This document shows, one piece after another, positions 49,434 through 59,806 of a DNA stretch of 64,000 nucleotides. The position numbers and the translations under genes were made by a program. Position 1 is the first letter of the stretch. The number at the start of each line of letters is the position of its first letter. Under the pieces are notes generated by a model. It was given only the letters and a program-made list of their open reading frames with translations, was not told where the DNA came from and did not search any database. The stretch is from JANWHQ01 sp963775275 (lineage in GTDB: Bacteria; Pseudomonadota; Alphaproteobacteria; Caulobacterales; Caulobacteraceae): positions 1,178,001-1,242,000 of the forward strand of contig CAVZII010000005.1 of the NCBI GenBank assembly GCA_963775275.1, in the 5' to 3' direction.

Positions 49434-51224
49434 ATGCGTGCGACCCGTCGCGAAGCGTTCCACTTCGTGATGATCAAGCCGACCCACTACGACGACGATG
49501 GCTATCCACTCGTCTGGCTGATGTCGTTCGTCCCCTCGAACTCGCTGGCGACGCTGAATGGCCTGGCCGAGGACTGCCGCCGGCGCGAGATCCTGGGACC
49601 AGATGTCGAGCTGAAGCTGCACGCGCTGGACGAGACCAACCGCCGGATCCGGCCCGAGCGGATCATCCGCATGATCCAGAAGGACGGCGGACGCGGCCTG
49701 ATCGGGCTGGTTGGCGTGCAGTCCAACCAGTACCCCCGTGCGCTGGACCTGGCGCGCCGGTTCCGCGCGGCCGGCCTGCCGGTCGCCATCGGCGGCTTCC
49801 ACGTCTCGGGGTGCATGGCGATGCTGCCGGGCGTCACGTCCGAGCTGCAGGCGGCGCTCGACATGGGCGTCAGCCTCTACGCCGGCGAGTGCGAAGAGGG
49901 CCGGCTGGACGTCCTGCTGAGGGACGCCTTCGAAGGGCGGATGAAGCCGGTCTACAACTTCATCGACGCCCTGCCGGGCCTGGAGGGCGCGCCGGTCCCG
50001 GTGCTGCCCAGGACCAGCGTCGCCCGCAACGCCGGCTCCTGGGCGAGCTTCGACCTCGGCCGGGGCTGCCCGTTCCAGTGCTCGTTCTGCACCATCATCA
50101 ACGTGCAGGGCCGCAAGAGCCGCTTCCGCACGGTCGAGGACCTGGAGGCGATCGTCCGCGACAATGCGGCCCAGGGCGTGAACGGCTTCTTCATCACCGA
50201 CGACAACTTCGCCCGCAACCGCCAGTGGGAGGCCTTCTTCGACAAGCTGATCGAGCTGCGCGCCGAGGGGCTGAAGGCGCGGCTGATCATCCAGGTGGAC
50301 ACCCTGTGCCACCAGATCCCGAACTTCGTGGACAAGGCCGTGCGCGCGGGGGTGGTGCGGGTCTTCATCGGGCTGGAGAACATCAACCCGGACAACCTGC
50401 TCGCCGCCAAGAAGCGCCAGAACCGGATCACCGAGTACCGGACGATGGTCCAGGCGTGGCATAACAGGGGCGTCCTGACCTGGGCGGGCTACATCCTGGG
50501 CTTCCCCGGCGACACCAAGGACTCGATCCTGCGGGACGTGGAGATCATCAAGCGCGAGCTGCCGCTCGATATCCTGGAGTTCTTCTTCCTGACCCCGCTG
50601 CCCGGCTCCGAAGACCACAAGCACATGTTCGAGCGCGGCGAGTGGATGGACCCGGACCTGAACAAGTACAACCTGCACCACGACGTGGCCCGGCACGCCA
50701 GGATGAGCCCGGCCGAGTGGCGCGAGGCCTATGACGCGGCCTGGCGCAACTACTACACCTTCGAGCACGTCGAGACGGTGGCGCGCCGGCACGCGGCCAA
50801 GCCCCACGGCCAGGCCAAGAAGGCCCTGAAGTACCTGACCCAGTTCAAGATCCTGTTCGAGGTCGAGGGCGTGCAGCCGCTGGAGGGCGGGCTCGCGCGC
50901 CGCAGGTTCAGGCGCGACCGGCGCTTCGGCATGCCGATCGAGAGCCGCCTGGCGTTCTATCCCAGGGTCTGGGCCGAGAACCTCATCAAGGCCTGGCGGT
51001 ACCTCGACCTCTACCTGACCTATCGGGCGACCCTGCGGCGGGTGCTGAAGGACCCGAACCGCGCGGCCTACCAGGACGTGGCCACCCGGCCCGTGGCGGA
51101 GGATGAGGCGGACACGCTGGAGATGTTCCAGGAGACCGCCGGCGGCGCCGCGGCGGTGGAGAAGAAGCGCCGCCAAGAGGTCATCTTCGGCCAGGTCCGC
51201 GAGGGGGCCGGCGCAGGGGCGTGA
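49434..51224 (+). CDS. B12-binding-domain radical SAM protein of unknown function
   Basis: The 596-residue protein starts MRATRREAFHFVMIKPTHYD. Residues to about 190 form a B12-binding-like Rossmann domain (GLIGLVGVQSNQYPRALDLA; VAIGGFHVSGCMAMLPGV). The radical SAM cluster motif C-x3-C-x2-C is in GRGCPFQCSFC at about 211-218. DDNFARNRQWEAFF, VFIGLENINPDN and GYILGFPGDTKDS continue the SAM barrel. The C-terminal 150 residues are helical and basic. The reaction is unknown; the layout is that of the large methyltransferase/rearrangement group. Confidence 0.85.
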   Translation: MRATRREAFHFVMIKPTHYDDDGYPLVWLMSFVPSNSLATLNGLAEDCRRREILGPDVELKLHALDETNRRIRPERIIRMIQKDGGRGLIGLVGVQSNQYPRALDLARRFRAAGLPVAIGGFHVSGCMAMLPGVTSELQAALDMGVSLYAGECEEGRLDVLLRDAFEGRMKPVYNFIDALPGLEGAPVPVLPRTSVARNAGSWASFDLGRGCPFQCSFCTIINVQGRKSRFRTVEDLEAIVRDNAAQGVNGFFITDDNFARNRQWEAFFDKLIELRAEGLKARLIIQVDTLCHQIPNFVDKAVRAGVVRVFIGLENINPDNLLAAKKRQNRITEYRTMVQAWHNRGVLTWAGYILGFPGDTKDSILRDVEIIKRELPLDILEFFFLTPLPGSEDHKHMFERGEWMDPDLNKYNLHHDVARHARMSPAEWREAYDAAWRNYYTFEHVETVARRHAAKPHGQAKKALKYLTQFKILFEVEGVQPLEGGLARRRFRRDRRFGMPIESRLAFYPRVWAENLIKAWRYLDLYLTYRATLRRVLKDPNRAAYQDVATRPVAEDEADTLEMFQETAGGAAAVEKKRRQEVIFGQVREGAGAGA

Positions 51225-51250
51225 GGCTCAGGCGCCGGCGCGGCGCGGCA

Positions 51251-52465
51251 TCAGCCGTACCGCGTCATCACCAGGCAGCCGTTCGTCCCGCCGAAGCCGA
51301 AGCTGTTGGACATCACGCAGTCGAGCTTGATGTCATCCTTGCGCTTGCGGACGATCGGCAGGTCGGCGAAGGCCGGATCCAGCTCCTCGATGTTGGCGCT
51401 CTCGCAGACGAAGCGGTTCTGCATCATCAGGATGCAGTAGATCGCCTCCTGGGCGCCCACCGCGCCCAGGGAATGGCCGGTCAGGGACTTGGTCGAGGAG
51501 ATCAGGGGCGCGTCGTCGCCGAACACCTCGCGCACGGCCTCCATCTCGCGAAGGTCGCCCACGGGCGTGGAGGTGCCATGGGGGTTCAGGTAGTCGACCT
51601 TGTGCTCGACCCCTTCGAGCGCCAGGCGCATGCAGCGAACCGCGCCCTCGCCCGATGGCGCGACCATGTCGTAGCCGTCCGAGTTGGCGGCGTAGCCTGC
51701 GATCTCCGCATAGATCTTGGCGCCGCGCGCCTTGGCGTGCTCGAGCTCCTCCAGGACCAGCATCCCCGCGCCGCCGGCGATCACGAAGCCGTCGCGGTCC
51801 TTGTCGTAGGCGCGCGAAGCCTTGGCCGGGCGGTCGTTGTAGCGCGAGGTCATGGCGCCCATGGCGTCGAACAGGTTCGACAGGGTCCAGTCCAGCTCCT
51901 CGCAGCCGCCGGCGAAGACCATGTCCTGCTTGCCCAGCATGATCTGCTCGGTGGCCGCGCCGATGCAGTGGGTCGAGGTCGCGCAGGCCGAGGAGATCGA
52001 ATAGTTCACGCCCTTGATCTTGAACCAGGTCGAGAGCGTGGCGGACGGTCCCGAGCTCATGGCCTTGGGCACGGCGAACGGGCCGATGCGCTTGGGGCCC
52101 TTCTCACGGGTCGTGTCGGCGGCCTGGACGATCGCGCTGGTGGACGGGCCGCCCGAGCCGACGATCAGGCCCACTCGCTCGTCCGAGACCTCGCGGTCCC
52201 CGAGACCGGCGTCCACGAGGGCCTGGTTCATCGCGATGTGGGCATAGGCCGTGCCCGGCGAGAGGAACCGGCCGGCCCGGCGGTCGACCATGGACTCCCA
52301 GTCCACCCGCGCCGGCGCATGCACCTGGCAGCGGAAGCCGAGCTCGGCGTACTGGGGCGCGGCGACCACGCCCGGCCGGGCCTCGCGCAGCGAGGCGAGG
52401 ACCTCGTTGGCGTTCGAGCCGATCGAAGAGACGATGCCTAGGCCGGTGACGACGACGCGGCGCAT
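51251..52465 (-). CDS. fabB: Beta-ketoacyl-ACP synthase I
   Basis: An intact 404-residue condensing enzyme. The nucleophile Cys is in SISSACATSTHC, and the catalytic His residues are in NPHGTSTPVGD and KSLTGHSLGA. Its pairing with fabA, 21 bases upstream, identifies it as FabB (unsaturated fatty acid branch) rather than FabF. Confidence 0.95.
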   Translation of the reverse strand: MRRVVVTGLGIVSSIGSNANEVLASLREARPGVVAAPQYAELGFRCQVHAPARVDWESMVDRRAGRFLSPGTAYAHIAMNQALVDAGLGDREVSDERVGLIVGSGGPSTSAIVQAADTTREKGPKRIGPFAVPKAMSSGPSATLSTWFKIKGVNYSISSACATSTHCIGAATEQIMLGKQDMVFAGGCEELDWTLSNLFDAMGAMTSRYNDRPAKASRAYDKDRDGFVIAGGAGMLVLEELEHAKARGAKIYAEIAGYAANSDGYDMVAPSGEGAVRCMRLALEGVEHKVDYLNPHGTSTPVGDLREMEAVREVFGDDAPLISSTKSLTGHSLGAVGAQEAIYCILMMQNRFVCESANIEELDPAFADLPIVRKRKDDIKLDCVMSNSFGFGGTNGCLVMTRYG

Positions 52466-52486
52466 GCTTCCCTCCCGCCCGCGGCT

Positions 52487-53002
52487 CTAAGGACGCTGGT
52501 AAAGGCCGACGCGCAGGTCGGAGGCCCAATAGATGGGGTTGCCGTCGGCTTCCAAAACCCCATCGCCGATTCCCATGACAAGGCGTCGGTTGATCACCCG
52601 TTTCATCTCGACCTTGTACGTGACCTTGCTGATCTGGGGCGTCACCTCGCCGCCGAACCTCACCTCGGTGCAGCCGAGCGCGCGGCCGCGGCCCTTGCCG
52701 CCGATCCAGCCGAGGTAGAAGCCCACCAGCTGCCAAAGGGCGTCCAGCCCCAGGCTGCCCGGCATCACCGGATCGCCCAGGAAGTGGCAGTCGAAGAACC
52801 AGAGGTCAGGGCTGATATCGAGCTCGGCCTCGATGTAGCCCTTGCCGTGAGCGCCGCCGTGGTCGTCGATCCGGATGATCCGGTCGAACAGCAGCATCGG
52901 CGGCGCCGGAAGCTGGGCGTTGCCCGCCCCGAACATCTCGCCGCGCGCGCAGGCCAGCAGGTCTTCCTTGTCGAAATGGTCGCGGTCCGAAACGGACGAC
53001 AA
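52487..53002 (-). CDS. fabA: 3-hydroxydecanoyl-ACP dehydratase/isomerase
   Basis: A 171-residue hotdog protein. DLWFFDCHFLGDPVMPGSLG contains the catalytic His and the helix with the Gly-rich turn, and LDALWQLVGFYLGWIGG supplies the Asp. It dehydrates 3-hydroxydecanoyl-ACP and isomerises it to the cis-3 product for unsaturated fatty acids. First gene of the fabAB operon. Confidence 0.95.
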   Translation of the reverse strand: MSSVSDRDHFDKEDLLACARGEMFGAGNAQLPAPPMLLFDRIIRIDDHGGAHGKGYIEAELDISPDLWFFDCHFLGDPVMPGSLGLDALWQLVGFYLGWIGGKGRGRALGCTEVRFGGEVTPQISKVTYKVEMKRVINRRLVMGIGDGVLEADGNPIYWASDLRVGLYQRP

Positions 53003-53052
53003 TGGCGTCTCCTTCTTGGGCGGGACGCGTTAGCACGCCATTCGTCGCCGGC

Positions 53053-53631
53053 TCAACGACATTGCTGGCGATCGTCCACGCCCCAGAGCGCGTCCGCCGG
53101 CGCCCAACCGGAGGCTTCGTGCGTCTTCAGGCGGCACCAGCCGCCGCCGCACTTGCCGAGCCGGGCGACGGACTTCCCGGCGAGATAGGCGGTCACCTTG
53201 CCCGAAGAATCGGGCTTGCTGAGCAGCGGCAGGGCCTGGGACGCAAGGCGCATGGCGGTGCGCCGCCCGTCGACGCCCGTGGCCTTGACCCAGGCGAGCC
53301 CGCCCCAGGGGTCGCACACCCGACGCCAGTCCTGGGTCTCGGCGATCACCTGAACCGGCAGGCCCTTGGCCCGGTAGACCCAGAGCAGCCGGTAGTCGTC
53401 GCCCGGGCCGCCGCGCGCGTTCACCTGGTCGAACTTCAGGGCGACATAGCGCGGCACCGGCAGGCCGGAGGGGGTCCGGCGCGCCTGGCCGGTCCCGCCG
53501 CGATGACAGGCGGCGAGCGCGAGCAGGGACAGGATGAGCACCGCCGCCTGCGCCTTGGATGATGCCGTATGCAACGGTCCTGCCGATTCGCCCTGGAAGC
53601 GAGGACTGGAGGCCTGTGATTGCGCCGTCAA
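53053..53631 (-). CDS. SH3-domain lipoprotein-like envelope protein
   Basis: From a TTG at 53631 (or 53574, which gives MHTASSKAQAAVLIL) a hydrophobic stretch ends LALAACHRGG, a likely lipobox. Two bacterial SH3 (SH3_4) units follow: VALKFDQVNARGGPGDDYRL to GGLAWVKATGV, and LASQALPLLSKPDSSGKVTA to ASGWAPADALWG, with a WCRLKT segment. Such domains often bind peptidoglycan. The gene is divergent from the acs gene. Confidence 0.75.
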   Translation of the reverse strand: MTAQSQASSPRFQGESAGPLHTASSKAQAAVLILSLLALAACHRGGTGQARRTPSGLPVPRYVALKFDQVNARGGPGDDYRLLWVYRAKGLPVQVIAETQDWRRVCDPWGGLAWVKATGVDGRRTAMRLASQALPLLSKPDSSGKVTAYLAGKSVARLGKCGGGWCRLKTHEASGWAPADALWGVDDRQQCR

Positions 53632-53695
53632 GAGCCCGCCTTATAACGGTCGCCACAGGGCCCGAGACAAACCAAGACAACCGAGGAGACGCCGC

Positions 53696-55666
<1,971 letters not shown>

Positions 55667-55776
55667 TCCGGCCCAGGTGTGAAGGGAGCCCGGAGTCCGC
55701 TTCACCCCCCTATGGACTTTGGTCTAGAGTGAAAGTTGACACAATCAACGCACCCCCAGGAAGGACGCCGACTCCC

Positions 55777-56526
55777 ATGCTGACGCTCTATTGCTTCGGG
55801 CCGGGCGCGAATTCGCTGAAGCCGCTCCTGACCCTCTATGAGAAGGGCCTGGAGTTCACCCGGCGCCAGCTGAACCCGGCCGTCTTCGAGCACCACGAGG
55901 ACTGGTTCAAGAAGATCAACCCCAACGGCCAGGTCCCGGCGCTGGACCACGACGGCAAGATCATCACCGAGTCGACGGTGATCTGCGAGTACCTGGAGGA
56001 CGTCTTCCCGGACTCGCCCAGGATGCGGCCTGACGATCCCTACCTGCGCGCCCAGATGCGGATCTGGACCAAGTGGGTGGACGAGTACTTCTGCTGGTGC
56101 GTCTCGACCATCGGCTGGGAGCGCATGGTCAGCCGCATGGCCCGCCAGTACTCCGACGAGGAGTTCGAGGCCTACGTGAAGCGCATCCCGATCTACGAGC
56201 AGCAGGTGAAGTGGCGCCGGGCCCGCGACGGCTTCCCCAAGGAGCTGCTGGACGAGGAGATGCGCAAGATCGCCTTCTCGGTGAAGAAGCTGGAGGCCCG
56301 TCTTTCGGAGAGCCCCTGGCTGGCCGGCCCGGACTACACCCTCGCCGACATCTGCAACTTCGCCATCGCCAACGGCATGCAGATGGGCTTCGCCGATTTG
56401 GTCAACGACAAGGACACGCCGCGCCTGGTCGACTGGATCAACCGGATCAACGAGCGGCCCGCCGCGAAGAAGATGTTCGCCGAGACCCCGCGCGAACGGC
56501 TCGAACGGCCGACGGCGGCGGAGTAG
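55777..56526 (+). CDS. Glutathione S-transferase, LigF-like (first of tandem pair)
   Basis: A 249-residue protein: thioredoxin-like domain (MLTLYCFGPGANSLKPLLTL; WFKKINPNGQVPALDHDGKI; ESTVICEYLEDVF) and helical C-terminal domain. The stretches WTKWVDEYFCWCVSTIGW, EQQVKWRRARDGFPKELLDE and LADICNFAIANG closely match my recollection of LigF, the beta-aryl-ether-cleaving GST of Sphingobium SYK-6. LigF-type enzymes attack beta-O-4 lignin dimers with glutathione. Substrate here is unproven. It is followed by a palindromic repeat and a close paralogue. Confidence 0.85.
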   Translation: MLTLYCFGPGANSLKPLLTLYEKGLEFTRRQLNPAVFEHHEDWFKKINPNGQVPALDHDGKIITESTVICEYLEDVFPDSPRMRPDDPYLRAQMRIWTKWVDEYFCWCVSTIGWERMVSRMARQYSDEEFEAYVKRIPIYEQQVKWRRARDGFPKELLDEEMRKIAFSVKKLEARLSESPWLAGPDYTLADICNFAIANGMQMGFADLVNDKDTPRLVDWINRINERPAAKKMFAETPRERLERPTAAE

Positions 56527-56541
56527 GAACGCGCAACCCGG

Positions 56542-56637
56542 TCCTCCCCCGCTCGCGGGGGAGGTGTCCCGAAAGGGACGGAGGGGGCGGCCCCCTCCAC
56601 CACTTCGTGGTCCCTTCCCCCGCAAGCGGGGGAGGAT
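56542..56637. repeat. GC-rich palindromic intergenic repeat between the two GST genes
   Basis: Three palindromes are visible: cctcccccgctcgcgggggagg, gtcccgaaagggac and cttcccccgcaagcgggggag, with ccaccacttcgtggt between. Very similar sequences are scattered through Caulobacterales genomes. Its position between close paralogues may mark the duplication boundary or an mRNA-stabilising element. Confidence 0.75.
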
Positions 56638-56640
56638 CTG

Positions 56641-57429
56641 ATGGAGCCTCCCATGCTCACGCTCTACAGCTTCGGCCCCGGCGCCAACTCGCTGAAGCCG
56701 CTCCTGGCCCTCTACGAGAGGGGCATCGATTTCGAGAGCCGGTTCCTGAGCGCGGCCACGTTCGATCAGCACTCCGACTGGTTCAAGAAGATCAACCCGA
56801 ACGGCCAGGTCCCGGCGCTGGACCACGACGGCCGGATCGTCACCGAGTCCACGGTGATCTGCGAATACCTGGAGGACGTCTTCACCGACGCGCCGCCGCT
56901 GCGGCCCAGGGATCCCTACCTCGCCGCCCAGATGCGGATCTGGACCAAGTGGGTGGACGAGTACTTCTGCTGGTGCGTCTCGACCATCGGCTGGCACCGC
57001 CGCATCGGCCCCCTGGCCCGCAGCCTCTCGGACGCGGAGTTCGAAAAGCACCTCGAGGCGATCCCGATCTACGAGCAGAAGGTGAAGTGGCGCCGCGCCC
57101 GCGAAGGCTTCCCTCAGGAGATGCTCGACGAGGAGATGCGCAAGATCGAGTTCTCGGTGAGGAAGCTGGAGGCGCGGCTGTCGCAGAGCCCCTGGCTGGC
57201 CGGACCCGACTACACCCTGGCCGACGTCTGCAACTTCGCCATCGCCAACACCATGGAGGTGAACTACGCCGAGCTGGTGAACGACAAGGACACGCCGCAT
57301 CTGGTCGACTGGATCAAGCGGATCAACGCGCGGCCGGCCTGCCAGAAGATGTTCGCCAATGCGCCGGGGCGCGCGCCCTCCCACGCGGAGGTGATGCGCC
57401 AGGAAGCCGAGGCCAAGGCCACGGCCTGA
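56641..57429 (+). CDS. Glutathione S-transferase, LigF-like (second of tandem pair)
   Basis: A 262-residue frame; the ATG at 56653 (MLTLYSFGPGANSLKPLLAL) matches the paralogue's start and is the probable one. It retains WFKKINPNGQVPALDHDGRI, WTKWVDEYFCWCVSTIGWHR and LADVCNFAIANT, but differs around residue 35 (ESRFLSAATFDQ) and at the C-terminus (NAPGRAPSHAEVMRQEAEAK). It is a duplicate of the preceding gene. Paired stereospecific etherases are known in Sphingobium, so the two may have different substrates; this is inference. Confidence 0.85.
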   Translation: MEPPMLTLYSFGPGANSLKPLLALYERGIDFESRFLSAATFDQHSDWFKKINPNGQVPALDHDGRIVTESTVICEYLEDVFTDAPPLRPRDPYLAAQMRIWTKWVDEYFCWCVSTIGWHRRIGPLARSLSDAEFEKHLEAIPIYEQKVKWRRAREGFPQEMLDEEMRKIEFSVRKLEARLSQSPWLAGPDYTLADVCNFAIANTMEVNYAELVNDKDTPHLVDWIKRINARPACQKMFANAPGRAPSHAEVMRQEAEAKATA

Positions 57430-57454
57430 TCAGGAATCGGGGGAGGATGGGACC

Positions 57455-58330
57455 ATGGCCGAAGCGCCTTTGCTGAGCTGGAAGATCGGGGACGTCACGG
57501 TCACCCGCCTGGTGGAGCTGGAGGTGGCGATCCCCTACAGCCCCGAGCACGCCTTCCTGAAGGAGGCGACGCCCGAGGTTCTGAAGACCGTGCCCTGGCT
57601 CTTCCCCCACTTCGTCTCCGCGGACGGGGGGATCAGCCTGTCGTTCCACGCCCTCCTTGTGGATGCGCCGGGGCTGAGGCTGGTGGTCGACACCTGCATC
57701 GGCAATGACAAGCCCCGCAAGGAAATGGGCATGCAGGCGCTGTCGACGCCGTTCCTGGAGCACATGCGCGAGGCGGGCTGGCCCCCGGAATCGGTTGATG
57801 CGGTGATCTGCACCCACCTGCACGTGGACCACGTCGGCTGGAACACGCGCCTGGTGGACGGCAAGTGGGTCCCGACCTTCCCCAACGCCCGCTACCTGAT
57901 CGGGCGCGAGGAGCACCGGCACTGGACCGAAGAGGACGATGATCCGGACCAGCAACAGATCCTGGCGGACTCGGTGAAGCCGATCTTCGACGCCGGCCTG
58001 GCGGACTTCGTGGACATGGACCACCGCCTCTCGAGCGAGGTGCGGCTGGTCCCGACCCCCGGCCACACGCCCGGCCACGTCAGCGTGGTGATCGAGTCCG
58101 GGGGCCAGTCGGCCTTCATCACCGGCGACGCCTTGCACCACCCCTGCCAGATGGCCTTCCCCGAGTGGTGTCCGGACGTGGACGTGGACAAGTCCCTCTC
58201 TCCCAAGACCCGCCGCGCCCTGCTGGACGAGGCCGTCGACCACGACCACCTCTTCATCGGCACCCACTTCGCCGCGCCGACGGCCGGACGGGTGCGGCGC
58301 GACGGCAAGGTCTGGCGGCTCGAAGTCTAA
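57455..58330 (+). CDS. MBL-fold metallo-hydrolase
   Basis: A 291-residue protein. The di-zinc motif CTHLHVDHVGWNTR (HxHxDH), the His of PTPGHTPGHVSV, the Asp of FITGDALHHP and the final His of FIGTHFAAPTAG are all present. LVVDTCIGNDKPRKE resembles the AHL-lactonase/methyl-parathion-hydrolase-like branch. It starts 25 bases after the second GST, so it is probably co-transcribed and may act on the same pathway's esters, lactones or thioesters. Confidence 0.87.
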   Translation: MAEAPLLSWKIGDVTVTRLVELEVAIPYSPEHAFLKEATPEVLKTVPWLFPHFVSADGGISLSFHALLVDAPGLRLVVDTCIGNDKPRKEMGMQALSTPFLEHMREAGWPPESVDAVICTHLHVDHVGWNTRLVDGKWVPTFPNARYLIGREEHRHWTEEDDDPDQQQILADSVKPIFDAGLADFVDMDHRLSSEVRLVPTPGHTPGHVSVVIESGGQSAFITGDALHHPCQMAFPEWCPDVDVDKSLSPKTRRALLDEAVDHDHLFIGTHFAAPTAGRVRRDGKVWRLEV

Positions 58331-58964
58331 CCTTCGAAGGCGAAGACGGCGGCGGGCTTCAGGGTCGAGCCGGCGGCGTCGCCGAAATCCGGCGCCGGCC
58401 GTTCGGACACGAGGCGCAGCCGCTTGCGCGGCAGAGGCGTCCGGAAGGGATCGCCGACCAGAACCTCGAGTCCGGCCGCCCGGCAGCGGGCGAGGAAGGC
58501 CGATGTCCGCTCCGCCAGCGCCGCCTCGTAGAAGAGATCCCCGACCAGCATGAGGTCGACCTCTGGGGCGCCCCGTCCAGGAGGTCGCCGTCCAGCGCCG
58601 CGACGTCCACGCCGTTCAGCCGGGCGTTCAGGCCGAGCGCCACAAGCGCATCCGGGTCGGCGTCGGACGCCAGGACCTCGGCCGCGCCGGCCTTGGCCGC
58701 GGCGATCCCCACGACGCCCGAGCCTGCGCCAAGGTCGAGCACGCGCCGGCCGGCGACGAGGCCGGGATGGTCCAGGACGTGGCGCGCCAGCACCGCTCCG
58801 CCGCCCCAGAGCCAGGCCCAGTAGGGCGGCGTCTGCCTCGGGCCGAGGCGCCCAAGGCCGCTCTTGGGTTCGGCGAGGTGAAGCCTGAGCTCCGGCAGGA
58901 AGGGAACCTGCGTCGCGGGCAGGTTCGCGCGGATGAACTCGGCGAGGTCCCGGGCGGGTGTCAG
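58327..58964 (-). CDS. SAM-dependent methyltransferase resembling ETFB lysine methyltransferase (one apparent frameshift)
   Basis: TQVPFLPELRLHLAEP, PPYWAWLWGGGAVLARHVLD and VLDLGAGSGVVGIAAAKAGA match bacterial ETFB-lysine methyltransferases (METTL20 type). The frame breaks at the G-run 58565-58568. One more C on the coding strand turns DGAPQRST into DGAPPEVDLMLVGDLFYEAA, and the protein ends VFAFEG. About 213 residues. No standard start codon is visible; translation may begin at the hisE stop (CTG near 58964) or upstream within hisE. Confidence 0.72.
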
Positions 58965-59281
58965 CCGCGGCCCGCCTTCTCTTCGATCCCCGAGCGGCCC
59001 TCGCGGGCCTGGAGCTTCTCGGCCACCTGGTCGAGGCCCACGCCGGTGGCGGCCAGCAGCGCCAAGAGGTGGTAGATCAGGTCCGCGCTCTCGGCCGCGA
59101 TCGCGTCCTTGTCGCCCAGGACGGCCGCCAGGGCGGTCTCGACAGCCTCCTCGCCGAGCTTCTTGGCCGCGCGCGGCGGATCGGTCAGCAGCTGGGCCGT
59201 ATAGGACGCGGCAGGGTCGGCGCCCTTGCGCGCGGCGATGGTCGCGGCGAGGCGGTCGAGGGTCTCGGCGAACTGGCTCAT
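58961..59281 (-). CDS. hisE: Phosphoribosyl-ATP diphosphatase HisE
   Basis: The start is chosen at MSQFAETLDRLA, giving 106 residues. KKLGEEAVETALAAVLGDKD and AESADLIYHLLALLA are the MazG-like metal-binding helices with EExxE and ExxD patterns. It catalyses the second step of histidine synthesis. It is separated from hisF by a small opposite-strand gene and the double-hairpin repeat. Confidence 0.93.
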   Translation of the reverse strand: MSQFAETLDRLAATIAARKGADPAASYTAQLLTDPPRAAKKLGEEAVETALAAVLGDKDAIAAESADLIYHLLALLAATGVGLDQVAEKLQAREGRSGIEEKAGRG

Positions 59282-59417
59282 CTTCGGTTCCGCTCTTCGC
59301 GCCAAAGCCGGGGCGCAGGGGTTTTATCCTCACCCACGTCGATTTGCAGAAAAAACCCCGGCGCCAGGCGCGGGAGGGCTTGCGCGCATGGCGCTTTCCG
59401 ACCGCCGGGCGAGCCCG

Positions 59418-59583
59418 CTAGTGTCCCGATTCCGAAGTTCGCCAGCGCATTTGCAAAGCGGATGCGAACTTCGGAATCGATAAGGACACTAGCAAATGTA
59501 TGATTCTAGTGTGGTTTACGGATCAGAAGTTCGCAGCCGAGGGCGCCGCCATCATCATGCGAACTTCTGATCCACCACACTAG
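59418..59583. repeat. Double-hairpin repeat, copy B
   Basis: Hairpin 1 has arms ctagtgtcccgattccgaag and cttcggaatcgataaggacactag. Hairpin 2 has arms ctagtgtggtttacggatca... and tgatccaccacactag with gaagttcgc/gcgaacttc inside. It is nearly identical to copy A. A small gene starts 22 bases downstream. Confidence 0.85.
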
Positions 59584-59605
59584 CCTCCTGCGCAGGAGGA
59601 GCGAC

Positions 59606-59806
59606 ATGGCCGAGTCCCAGACCGAACCACCGATGGTGTCCGAGGAGGCCCAGGCCGAGGCGCGGCGCTACCTCAGCAACACCAGCCTGAACCGCTGGTT
59701 CATGAGGCTGTTCAGGTGGAACGATCCGCTGCAGCGGTATGTCGACCGCCGGATCGAGGAGAACGAGAGGCGCCGGCCGCCGCTGGTGCTCAAGGACCCG
59801 GAGTAG
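59606..59806 (+). CDS. Small charged protein of unknown function
   Basis: A 66-residue protein (MAESQTEPPMVSEEAQAEAR...) with GGAGGAG before the ATG. The middle, YLSNTSLNRWFMRLFRWNDP, is amphipathic and aromatic-rich, followed by a basic helix RYVDRRIEENERRR. No signal peptide. It ends overlapping the convergent hisF stop by 17 bases and starts 22 bases after repeat copy B. The family is not recognised. Confidence 0.6.
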   Translation: MAESQTEPPMVSEEAQAEARRYLSNTSLNRWFMRLFRWNDPLQRYVDRRIEENERRRPPLVLKDPE

